Shown piece after piece: positions 48,981 to 59,599 of a stretch of 64,000 bases of DNA. Position 1 is the stretch's first letter, and each line of letters opens with the position of its first letter. The translations under genes and the position numbers were made by a program. This DNA is from Paulownia fortunei (taxonomy: Eukaryota > Streptophyta > Magnoliopsida > Lamiales > Paulowniaceae): contig CM033119.1 of NCBI GenBank assembly GCA_019321725.1, forward strand, positions 14,396,694 to 14,460,693. Direction: 5' to 3'. The notes under the pieces are model-generated. The model saw only the letters and a list, made by a program, of their open reading frames with translations, was not told the origin of the DNA and did not search any database.

Positions 48981-49777
48981 TATTTTTTATAAATTAAGTT
49001 GTGCAAAAATAGAGTAAGTACGGTGCTATTTATTGCACGTCTTTTTCTTTTGTCAGAAAGGTTGAAAATAAGGATACAAAACTTGAAAATTAGCTACTAA
49101 CACATGAATGTACATGTAGTTGTGTCTATGGCTCACATCTTTCTCTGGTTTATGTCCAGTAATAGCTTAAACACCCTCTGTGGGTCGAGAATATGCTTCA
49201 TATTCAATTTTCTTATAAACAAGCATATAGGGTCTTTTAATATCAGATTCCCAAGACTATAATGCTTATATTCATCCCGAAAGTGAATCTATAAATCAAG
49301 AATTACACAATGTACGAATCTACAAGAATGCATCTCAAGAGTCAATCGAATATCATCTAGATACTCCTTACTCAGTCTATCCTTAATGAATTAAATTTTA
49401 TCTTCTCAATTTTTAGAAACCACTCCTAAGGAACTTGTATTTTTTTGTTTTGTTCTTTTTTTCTTTATCAAAAAGTGACTACCATGTGGTCTTGCATGAC
49501 AAAATTTAAAACAATACTACCTACCACATTGTCAACACACATTTTCGATTAGAACAAAAGAAAATGAAAAAAAAGTGAAAATAATTATATGGATAAAAAG
49601 AAAAGAGAATGAGAGTTAGAGAAAGCAAATATGTTATTATCGACTCTCATAGTCTTCTTTTTCCATCCATTGGGTTGCCTCCCAACAAGTGCTTGGTTTA
49701 TTGTCCTCCGCTAGACTTACCTCCTTCATCACTCAGTAATATATTCTGCCAAAGCCATCGTCCATCTAATCACCATC
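48981..49777 (-). other. G2 segment between protease linker and LOG copy
   Basis: Mostly non-coding. The minus strand near 49660-49700 reads AACCAAGCACTTGTTGGGAG, a phrase that recurs in plant gypsy internal regions. RT should start here but no RT motif is visible. Confidence 0.4.
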
Positions 49778-52090
49778 TTATAATTTTGAAGTACCTAAAT
49801 AAGTTTTGTCCGTTTGTACTTGACTGAGGTCTTTATCAATGCTGACTAGTGGTGTTTGTTTCTTGCCTAAATAAACATATTTAAGATGGCCTGGGATTGG
49901 TTTAAACTCCATTGTAGGTATCTGTACCACATAAAGTAGATGTCTCTCATTAGATACTGGCAATTCAACATAAGAGACATCATACCTTGATTTTTTGGGC
50001 AATGAATCTAGCCCCATTACATCATTTCCACATCCCCTAATATTTTCACATCGAACTTCTTTTCTTTCAAATATTCCATAAGAAGATGTTTTTGTAAAGT
50101 AACCTCCAGTCCATCCTTACTAGTGAACTCAAGCATTTGTTGGGCTATTCTCATGAATGGTCTTCCCAAAAGAATACGTGCAATAATAGGGCATCTGTCA
50201 TTCTTCATCTCAAGAACATAAAAATCAACAGTGAAAACTAATTCATTCACCTACATAAGAACATCTTCCACAATCCTTATTAGATTGCATTAGATTTATC
50301 AGCTAATTGTATGATAACAATAGTTTTTTTTAAAGGTCCTAGATTTAGAGAAGCATAAATAGAATATGGCATAGAATTAATTGATGCTCACAAATTTAAC
50401 ATGTATTTTTCAAATCTAGTCTTATAAATGGTACAAAGGATGGTAAAAGTGCTCAGATCCATATACTTTAGAGGGGGCTTTCTTTGAAGAACCGCCGAAA
50501 CGCTCTCTCTTCCCCCACTTACTTTTTCATCCACCCTCAACTTCCATTTGTAACTTAGCATATTGAGGCACCTGCTTGATCGCATCAAGAAGAGCGTTAC
50601 TTACCCCCACTTTTCGAAAAGTCTCAAGGATTTTTTTTTCTTGCTTATTTTTCTTAGAGTTTGCTAACTTGCTAGGAATAAGTGGAGGTGTTATATAAGT
50701 ATGAGAGAAAGGTTTAGGAGTTGTTATCGACTTTGGATTGTCCTTAGGATGAATAGTCTTGTCAACAACTTTTCTATTTCGAGGAGTTGTGATTGAGTTA
50801 GCCTCCTTGATTGAATTTTCACTTAAAGAAGAAACATGGCACTGAGTGGAAAGATTAGATTGAGGTTGAGCAAGAAATTTACCTTTTTCATGAGTATGCA
50901 AAGAGGTTGTTAATGTTGAAAGTGTACTTTTAATCTCATTGATGGCTTATGAAGTTTGGTTATTGATGTTTGTTTGCGCATACATAAATTCTTGCAAAGT
51001 TTCTGCAAGAGATTTTGTATGTGGAGCTGGATAAGAAGAAAAATTTAATGGCTTTTGTGAATATAGCGGTTGGGATCTGTTCTCATCTCGCCAACTAAAA
51101 ATGGGATGATTTATCTATTATTGATTGTAAGTTTCAAAATATAGAGAACGAAAAGGCTTTTTAAATGTATTCCTAATATTTGCTTGTGCTTGAATATTTG
51201 GGCATTCCTTGGTGGAATGTCCCACAAATCCACAAATGCTACAAACTTTTTCATCTTGCACAGATCTTTTTTTTTACTTTTTAAAGTTCCATGGCCTCAA
51301 CTTTTCTTGTTAAACTAGTATCCTAACTTTTAAATCATCTTTTTGAATAAGGTAATATTTTTTTTTATTACTATTAGCAAGATTAGATCTAATGGAACCT
51401 TCAAAAGAATTAACACTATACCATAATTGAGAATTTTCTGCCAAACGGTTTAATTATTCTAGGGCTTCATCAGGTTTTTCATCAAGAAACTCACCATACA
51501 CATTGTTTCAACAAATTATTTTATTTTAGGAGTTAAACCTTCATAAAAGAAATTAATTAAGCGCAAATTTTCAAAACCATGATGTGGGTATGAATTCATC
51601 AAATCTTTAAATCTTTTTCAATATTGAAAGAAAGGATCATTAGAATTTCAAGAAAAAATTTAGATTTATCTTTTCAAAGTATTAGTTTTATTAGTTGGAA
51701 AAAACTTTTTAAAAATTCAGCTTGCATTTCTTGTTAAGTGCTAATTGACCTAGGTTTTAAAGAGTTAAGCCAAATTTTTATTTTATCTTTAAAAAAAAAA
51801 GAAAATAATTTAAACTTAACAATCTCATTTATATAATTTTGATCTTCAAAAGCGGCACATATTTTATAAAATTCTTTTAGATGCAGTAAGAGCTTTTAGA
51901 GTTTAAACCAAAAAAATTAGGAAATAAAGGGATCATACCTAGCTTGAATTAAATGTTATTGGCATTGAGAAGAAAATTAAAATAAGAAGGAGAAGAATCT
52001 CGAGGAGGTTGCAATAATAACGCATGATATGTATCTATTGATTCTCATTTTCATCTTTGACATTTTTATTTTCAGCCATGGTGGAAGTGC
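49778..52090 (-). pseudogene. Gypsy gag-protease of G2
   Basis: Heavily decayed gag from about 52090, with fragments such as FKLGMIPLFPNFFGL. The nucleocapsid zinc knuckle CSICGFVGHSTKEC (about 51245-51204) keeps all four ligands. The linker has ILETFRKVGVSNALLDAIK and QVPQYAKLQME (about 50640-50540). The retropepsin active site reads YMLNL-stop-AS (about 50405) where DLGAS is expected. FYVLEMKNDRCPIIARILLG plus RPF is the protease C-terminus (about 50220-50150). MEFKPIPGHLKYVYLG (about 49910) is the protease-RT linker. Several frameshifts. Nothing of RT follows. Confidence 0.83.
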
Positions 52091-52256
52091 GTGGATGTGA
52101 CTCCAATAAATTTTCAAACAAAGTTTTAGAATTATTTCTAACTAAACAACGAGAATTAGGATTACAATACCATATGAACATATAACCATAAAGAAAACAA
52201 ATACACAATATTTACAAAGAAAAAATGTTACCAAACCTGAATACTTACCTTACATT

Positions 52257-52273
52257 TCCCGGTAACGACGCCA
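52257..52273 (-). promoter_or_regulatory. Primer binding site of G2
   Basis: The minus strand reads TTGGCGTCGTTACCGGG, two mismatches from TTGGCGCCGTTGCCGGG, immediately internal to the LTR end GTTGTAGCA and a short AGTTT spacer. The arrangement matches G1. Confidence 0.8.
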
Positions 52274-52279
52274 AAAACT

Positions 52280-54042
52280 TGCTACAACTTTAAGATTGCA
52301 AACCCAAGTATAGGTTGTGTTAAGTGATAAATTTTTCGGGAGTCCGAGATTGATCCACATAAAAGTTGTTTGAAGTTTTCAGAATTATATGTCTTAAAAG
52401 CTGGGTTTTATGTGGTTTAGGATATAAAAAAAATTATGCTATAACTAAAAAATCAAAGTAATAAAAGTATTGAGAATTAGGGATCTGCTCTTGAGTTTTA
52501 GATAGAGGAATGCTTATTTATTATTTTCTACCTCTTTTAAATGACACTATTAAAATCCATACACAATGAAGATTCCAATGTGAAGATGTTGTCAAATAAC
52601 TTATGCATTAAGGTAATTATGATAGTGTCTTACTGTTTGCAAATTATCTCTTAACACCAATACTTGTTTATAGGATCAAGTATTTACAATAAATCAAAGT
52701 TTTACGTTAGCAGTCGGTGTAGTAGAATGATACATTAAGCTAAATGAATTCAAGTATTTGTTATGCTACTGGTGATACAAAAATAAAGAATCGCCACTAA
52801 ACAAGAAGAGTTTTAATGACAACACTTATTTATGGGATTAAATATTTATACACACCTTTGTTTACAACAAATCAAGATTTCATATTAACAGTCAGTGTAG
52901 CAGAATCGTATAATAAGCTAAATGAACTTAAGTATTTATTGTGTCATTGGTGATACATAAATCAAGAATTACCACAAAACAAGAGGTTTTCAATAAAAAA
53001 TTGAAATAATAATGCAACATACCTAAACATTATGCACTTTTATAACCATTCATCTTCCTCCATCAAGAGGTTCACATTTTCTTCTCAACTGAATAAAATT
53101 TACAAAGATATAATGAAAGTAGAAAAAACTAAAAATATAAGAGAAACTAGAGAATACATTTTTATTACTACTGGAAAACTTATATTACTATTAGAAAATT
53201 TAGCCTAAAGAAAGAAAAGAATAAAGTTTTCTTTCTCCCTTTAAGGGTTTTTATATTTTTGTGTGTCCAAGAGCTCCTATTTATATAGAAGAGTGCCAAA
53301 ATTGAAATCTCTAAATTCACTCCAAATGCACTCTAAATTTACTTAAAACATGCTCTAAATCAAGTCTTTTCAAATCCAAATTTGGTCACATATTTTTCTT
53401 CATGAAATCTGCTGATTTTACAAAAGTGATCAACATAAAAGATGTGTATGTAACTGTTAGCTTTATTTTTCAACTTGAATCACCTAATTCCAACCATTAA
53501 GGAGAAAGTTATACTTGATTTAAAGAGATGTGTCAGCATATATTGATCATTTCCAATACGCACATTTGGACAAATTTTATGCTATATTTAAAATTGATTT
53601 GAGCTGAACTTCTAACAACAAAGTTGTAATTCTATGTCTTAATTTCAACTGAAGTAAGATTTAGATCCATAGGACTTTTGAACATGGAATTATGCCTAAA
53701 ATATTAAAACTGCACAAGTTTGGAAACATGCTTATTTTGAATTTAATTCAAACCCAACAGTCACTTGTAATGTACAAGTGATTTCTTGCATATATTTTGA
53801 TCTACACATAATGGACTTAGGAAAAAATGGCCCATTTCTTCTAACTGTGATGCTTCTTTGATTTAATAAAATATTATCTCCCAACTTGCTCACAAAACGT
53901 GTTGTCTTATTTGGTCTAATTTTGGCTCTTTTTGATCTCTTTTTTTCATTAATTTCTTAACACAAAATATTAATTAACAAGAATAAAGCAAGAAAAATAT
54001 AAAGAATTTGATACAAAAATATATCAAAATATGTACTTATGA
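52280..54042 (-). repeat. 5' LTR of G2
   Basis: On the plus strand TGCTACAACTTTAAG...GTACTTATGA, about 1.76 kb. It carries two 178-bp-type repeat units (anchors near 52673 and 52834), the first shortened by about 16 bp. The terminal CA (plus strand) has become GA. Confidence 0.82.
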
Positions 54043-55011
54043 CCTCTATTTTCCATCTAAATTGCCCATATTGACTTCACCCTAATACCTTTTTACATTG
54101 AAAAGGTCTTTAGAACAACATTCATTCTTTTAAAAAATTTCACAAGTACATGTCAAAAGTTTTGAGAATAATTGAAGGTACCTATGACTTTTTCTTTTTG
54201 CAATTGATTTGGATTTTTTGGGCCAACTTTCTGTTCTCCATACATATATTTTGCAATTATCATCAGAAAAAAACTCTTAAGAAAATTATACAAAATTGGT
54301 ACTCATATAATCCATATACACATACTGATTCTCGATATTCTTTTTAATTTTTTTAGGTAAAGATTGTCAGGAGTTATATTGTTTTTCCTTTGTTCAAATT
54401 ATTGGTAGGTATTCTCTTACATATATTTTTTATATTTTTATTGTTTAATACAAAATTTTAGATTAAATTGGATTCTTGTTTTCTTTGATTCTTTTACTAA
54501 AATTTGTAAATTATTTCATTTTATTTCATGAATTTTATAGTTTCGATGCATTTATGCTGGGGCATTCTTGTTGAATATAATATGATGGATTGGCCACTTC
54601 TGCAGCATTTAAAATCTTTTGATTCCAGTTGGTTTTGATTAAGGCTTCATTTGTTAGATTGTCTTATAAAATACATTGTATGTCTTGTCATATTCTTGCC
54701 ATGATAGAATGCTCTTGTCCCAACTATTTAATATGAAGCATACCATTTTTGAAGTCAAAGTGTCTTAACAATTTCTGTGTAAGCCTGTTTTTTGGTACTT
54801 CTTTCATTTATTTCCATTTATTTCACATATCTTCATGTGTTATTCAGTATCTCCAATTACATGTCATTATTTTCCTTATTCCCAGTGGAGTTCTTATCTT
54901 TCCATTTATCCTTCTTTGATTATTTTTTCGTATTTGTTAATGAAGATACGGAACTTAATCCAAATGCACAACAATTTAAGAGAAATGGAAAGCTAGAGGC
55001 AGTTTGAAATA

Positions 55012-55550
55012 GTGATGCACACAAGGTGTTTGTTGAATTGCGTTGTGAGCAAATATAAAAAAAGAGTTAAATAAGGACATTTTTTAGTAGAGACGGGTGG
55101 AATAAAATTTATTTTGATTTTGTTCAAAAGACTAGTTTGAACTATGATAAGTAGCAATTGAAAAATCATTGGGATAATATAATCTGGTATAAGCTAGTAA
55201 GTTCAAATATTGGACTTGGTTGGGATAATAACAAAAACATAGTTTCTGCATCTAATGAATGGTGGGATGAGTACTTGAAGGTAAATTGTTGTTTTTCATT
55301 TATCTTAGAAACTTATTAACATACACATATGTTATAATATAGAATTTATTGACTTATTTTATAATTTCGTAAGCCAATTTGGATGCGATTAAATATCGAT
55401 ACATAGGACTTGAAATTTTGAGGAATTGACCTCTTTGTTCAAAGAAGGATATGCGATTGGAAAAAATGCTTGGGCACATTCAGAAAGATCTCTACCAAAT
55501 GACTTTATTGGACGATGTCAAACCTAATCAAGTTAATTAGAAGAAAATAT
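55012..55550 (+). pseudogene. Myb/SANT-like DNA-binding protein of Harbinger
   Basis: The plus strand shows SDAHKVFVELRCEQI, then WNKIYFDFVQKTSLNYDK, QLKNHWDNI, GLGWDNNKNIVSASNEWWDE, then KYRYIGLEILRN after a possible GT...AG intron (about 55281-55370). These are the blocks of the trihelix-like Myb/SANT domain that helps Harbinger transposase bind the element ends. In-frame stops and shifts are present. Confidence 0.75.
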
Positions 55551-55679
55551 GATACACATAGATCGAGAGAAGCAAGTTGAAGAACCAACAAAGTAGTTAA
55601 ATCAAATCAAACTAGAAATGGAATTAGAGATATTGCTGGTACCAGGCGCCATAAGAGGGTCAAGGATGAGATTCCACCA

Positions 55680-56866
55680 CCTAATTGACAAAAAAGTGTT
55701 GTCATCAATTGTTTAGGATGGAAAAGCATGTAGTTTTTTTACCTGTAAGGAACTTCAATAAAGACATTTACCAAATGATAGTAGTTAGGTAAGTGTTGAA
55801 GAACAATTGACTATCTTTCTGATAATAATTGGTCATGACAAAAGGAACAGGATATTACAAGAATATTTTCAATATTTAAGGGAAACTACTAGTTGTCAAT
55901 TCAACTCAGTGTCGAAAGCTCTTGTAAACTTTTCAATCTCAGTGATTATTACACCGTTATTTGAAAAAAATACCAAGTTATATACATAATAATACCAAAT
56001 ATGGGCCACACTTTAAGGCAACGTTTTTTTGTCAAGTTTATATTTTATATTTTAATATGAAAACCATATTTCTATCAATTGTTTCTTTCTTTTTCTTTTT
56101 GTTTTTAATTAGGGTTGAATTGGTATAATTGATGGAACATATGTACATGTTGTTATCCCAGCTCATAAACAACTTGCATATCATGGGAGGAAAGGTAACT
56201 GCACCCAAAATGTTATGGTTGCGTACTTATTTAATATGAGATTCCCCTTTGTTTGGGTAGGATAGAAAAGAACTGCTCATGATTCTCATAATAGACCAAC
56301 TTTGAAATTCTCCATGCCTTCAACAGGTTAGCAGTCTTTTAGAAGTCTTTTTTTTTTAATATGATAATACATGTCTTTGCTCTTTTTAGGTAAATATCGA
56401 TTATTGATGCTAGGTATCCAAATATACCTGGATTTTTAGCAGCTTACAAAGGTACACACTATCATTCAGAACAATTTCGAAGGGGGTAAGGGCAAGTGGA
56501 CCTAAGGAGTTATTTAATCACTCCCACTCATCATTAAGAAATATAATTGAGCATTGTTTCGGAGTAGAGAAGTCTCGATGGCTAATTTTAAAGAAAATGG
56601 CCAAATTTCCTTTTCAAACTCAATGACTAATTGTTGTTTATTCAATGGCATTAAGTAATTATATAAGACCAGAGACAATAGGTGATGAAGAATTTAGATG
56701 TTATGATGAAGATGAAGATTATTTTAGTGGCAATGAAGAAACAGAGGTCGACTTAGAGGAATATGATGATGAATCATACAAAGTCATAAATGAGCAACAA
56801 AGTCAAAAGATGGCTATTGTACGTCATGCTATCACTGATTTCATATACCAAATAAGAGGATTTTAA
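55680..56866 (+). pseudogene. Harbinger DDE transposase
   Basis: PIF/Harbinger transposase (HARBI1-like) cuts and rejoins the element DNA. Seen in order: CHQLFRMEKHVVFL; a helix-turn-helix region (LTIFLIIIGHDKRNRILQEY, about 55809); IGIIDGTYVHVVIPAHKQ (first Asp, about 56135); AHDSHNR (second Asp, about 56280) after an in-frame TAG where family members have GWEG; DARYPNIPGFLAAYKGTHYH (about 56410); and IIEHCFGVEKSRW (Glu, about 56550). All three catalytic residues survive. The C-terminus (56645-56866) is an acidic tail with DEDEDYF and EVDLEEYDDE. Two small introns are likely. Stops rule out activity. Confidence 0.82.
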
Positions 56867-58092
56867 CTATGATGAATTTATTTCTTCGATTAAATTTTAA
56901 TTTTTGAGTTTGAGCATCTTGTTAGTTTTCATTATTCAACTTCTTTTTCTTAGGTTGTACAACTTTATTAGTTGAATGGTATCATCAATTAATTGAAATT
57001 GAGATGATTTTCAATTAAATAAATTTGCAAACTTATTTTATAATATAGTTAAATATGTAAACTCATTTTATTATATAATATGAATCTCATCCTCTATTTT
57101 TTATGAGTGGTATTTTTTTTTAATTTGATATTATATGTATTTTTATTTATTTGATTTTTTTTTTACAACATCTCATGCATTCTTCTTTTTCATTTGATTT
57201 CTCAAATTCATTTACTCTACTTTTAGCAACAATATTATGTTTTTGAAAGAATGGTATTAAAATAGTTGTTGATTTCAATTACTTCAAAACTGAAGTAGCA
57301 ATCTTTGAAGAAAAAATGAAACCATAAGTTAATAGCTTTTCCATTAATTTGATTTGTGAATTTTCTTTGAACAACTCCACAAAAAAAAATTAAATTAATA
57401 ATTGAAAAATTATATAATATTATAACTTATTAAATATTGTTAAAAAAAATGTAGCAATTTGAGAATTCATATGCTGCAGATGCATTTGAGACATGCTCTA
57501 GTGCTCGCACACATGTGGTGCATTGTTGGTGCTTTAGTGGCGCATTTAACCCTTGAACAGCACATGTGCATACACATGGAAGATTAAAATCGTAAGACTA
57601 TGATACATCATATGCATTGTATATGATCAAACCCATGCTCTTAACAAAGAATTTGGATGTTGCATTAAACAATAGACATAGTTGTTTATTAAAAGAGCTA
57701 AAAAACTCAAGTAACGGACAGAAGTATTTGTGAAAAAGTTGGAGTTTTTTTGAATAAACGCATCTTTAATGAAGAGTTATTTTTTAAAGTTGTTTATTAA
57801 CACAATCAATGGTTCATAACAACTTTTAAATATCTATAACTAGATGAATTTGGTCCAAAATAGAGATAACAGAAAACTGCAATTATTATATTCTGCCTAA
57901 TTTCGTATAGGATTCCGTAAACAATTTTCAGAATTGCTGTATGCAAATTGCATTGTATCCTTGGAGGTGATTTACTAAATTAAACTGGTAAGCAAATAGT
58001 GGAAGCAAATATTACTTTAAAGACATTGTCTTCTTCAAGCCTCAAAACCATATTTCTGATTTTTCCCACTAAATTATACTAATAGTTTTAAA
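56867..58092. other. Spacer after the Harbinger transposase
   Basis: AT-rich to about 57450, then a mixed stretch with several CACATGTG-like steps (57500-57570). GTTGTTTATTA occurs twice in direct orientation, about 113 bp apart (near 57677 and 57790). No ORF or convincing terminal repeat. Confidence 0.4.
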
Positions 58093-58308
58093 GTGATATT
58101 CACAATGGAGGCAACTATACACTGTGCTTTCAAAGTCATGAATTACGTCTTCGTGAAATTAGATGGGTTCCATCGTAGTAATTTCTCTTGCTCACAGGAC
58201 AAGATGAAGTTTCTCTTAACTACCTTGAAAATCTTCTATGTGCTCAACTCAGATTTGCAACCAATTCCAGAACCAGCAGAGAGTGAAGGCAATACCATCA
58301 AGGAGTAG
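58093..58308 (+). pseudogene. Copia gag fragment, different lineage
   Basis: 71 codons. FVKLDGFHRSNFSCSQDKMK followed by FLLTTLKIFYVLNSD and PEPAESE resembles the N-terminal block of copia gag (KLxGxNFxRWxxKMxFLLTTLxVxYVL). Only the gag start is present. It is unlike the gag of C1 and C4, so it represents another copia lineage. Confidence 0.6.
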
Positions 58309-59560
58309 CGGAAGATATTATTAGAGTGGTGCCCCGAAGAGCTAATTAGATTGCTCGCTTTTGTGCACTTGTGATACATACCAAAATCTTACTCGTATCA
58401 AGAAATCTCAAACCAACAATACTAGCCTCCAATCCATGCCCAAGAGCACCTATAAAATAGGGGTTAGGGATGCTGGGGTGACTCAATGAGGATTATCAAG
58501 AGAATAGAATGCTGAAATGTAAAAGTGCATCAAAAACTAAAACATACCTCCAATGGAGCCTTTATAGACGAGATAAAGTATCAAGATAATAGAATAGAGG
58601 AAAGATTCTATTTTCTTTAAGAGATAATCAAGATAAGGCAAATAACCGCTTGTAAGGAACGCAAATTCAGTAGCATTCTCTTTCCTCAAATAGAGTTGCT
58701 TTAGGACTCAAATTGGATGTTCGAACTCAACCTGCACCAAGGCTGACCTGAAATACTGGGCTAACTTGATAGATCTAAGCTTCCTAAGAAAGAGCCGACT
58801 TGATCAATAAGATGAGATAGTAGGGCAAGCCACTTAGAGAAACAACTTTAACCCCGAGTTACATACTCATCTTGAGCTGCTCTACCACGTAATCCACTCA
58901 ACCCTGCCCAAACAACCATACAACCTCATCCAAAATAGCTTGGGTTGCGCACATCAACCCATCAAATACCAGCTACATTAGACCCAATCACTAATAAGGC
59001 ACAACTCCCTTAGGTCTACTTACATATGCCTAATTCAATCCACATCATCTAATACCCCCCACTCTACCTGAACTAAGATAGTTAGGTCAGATAGAGTTGG
59101 AAATCATTCCCCCATTCTTTTAGATTTCTCTACTCCAGCTCAGGACTAAGGTTGACATAAGGCCTGTAATTTTAATCAGATGCGTGTCCTTTCTTTCACC
59201 TTTTTGAATCTCGTGCCTATTAATATTTTTCAAAATTATGCTCAATATGACAACTATTAAATAGCCATCACACCAACTATCAAGCAAAATCTATACATCC
59301 ACGTGTCTCCTAACTGAGCTTAATCAACTGGGTTGAGCTCCTCCATCCAAGATCACACCCTTTGCTTTTTCCCTTTCTTCCCCTATAAAAAGGGGTCATC
59401 TTCTCCATTTTCCCTTTTCGCTCTCCATTATTGTAGAAAAATCCTTTGCACATTTCATACTAAGCCCTAGTAATCAACTATCTTTACTTCCAAGCGACCA
59501 ACCACCACCAGTCTCTATCGACTTAGGCATACTCCAATAGGTACTCTTGCTTTCATTTAT
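58309..59560 (+). other. LTR-like non-coding block
   Basis: 58326-58358 resembles the start of the local copia LTR (ATTAGAGTGGTGCCCCGAAGA against GTTAGAGTAGTGTC, then GAGCTAATTAG). The remainder is C-rich and non-coding, and ends in a TATA box with a pyrimidine-rich start region, the layout of an LTR 3' part. I could not find its partner LTR to the right. Confidence 0.4.
59384..59390 (+). promoter_or_regulatory. TATA box
   Basis: CCCCTATAAAAAGGGGTC within a C/T-rich region (CCCTTTCTTCCCC upstream). It is a strong plant core-promoter match, placed about 200 bp before a decayed ORF. Confidence 0.6.
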
Positions 59561-59599
59561 TTTACCTTAAATTCTTCTCATTCCTCTTTTTTTTTTTTT

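Larger units (their letters stand above)
41870..54042 (-). mobile_element. Ty3/gypsy element G2 carrying a LOG gene copy
   Basis: Minus-strand order: 5' LTR (54042-52280), PBS, gag with zinc knuckle, retropepsin, linker, LOG-like gene copy, 3' non-coding region, PPT, 3' LTR (46658-41870). Outside the ends lie CCTCC (41865-41869) and CCTCT (54043-54047), a 5-bp target duplication with one mismatch. No RT, RNase H or integrase blocks are visible between the protease linker (49778) and the PPT, so the element is non-autonomous or internally deleted. Confidence 0.85.
54048..56866 (+). mobile_element. PIF/Harbinger element, transposase side
   Basis: Directly right of the G2 target duplication. 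54048-55011 is AT-rich with no clear domain. From about 55012 the fused-looking order of a Myb/SANT-like DNA-binding domain and a DDE transposase is recognisable. In complete elements these are usually two genes. The right TIR is not found; the element may end anywhere before about 58000. Confidence 0.6.

Noticed and set aside
57670..57805. Right TIR of the Harbinger element
   Set aside because: GTTGTTTATTA copies near 57677 and 57790 are direct, not inverted, and do not match the 41711 end well enough.
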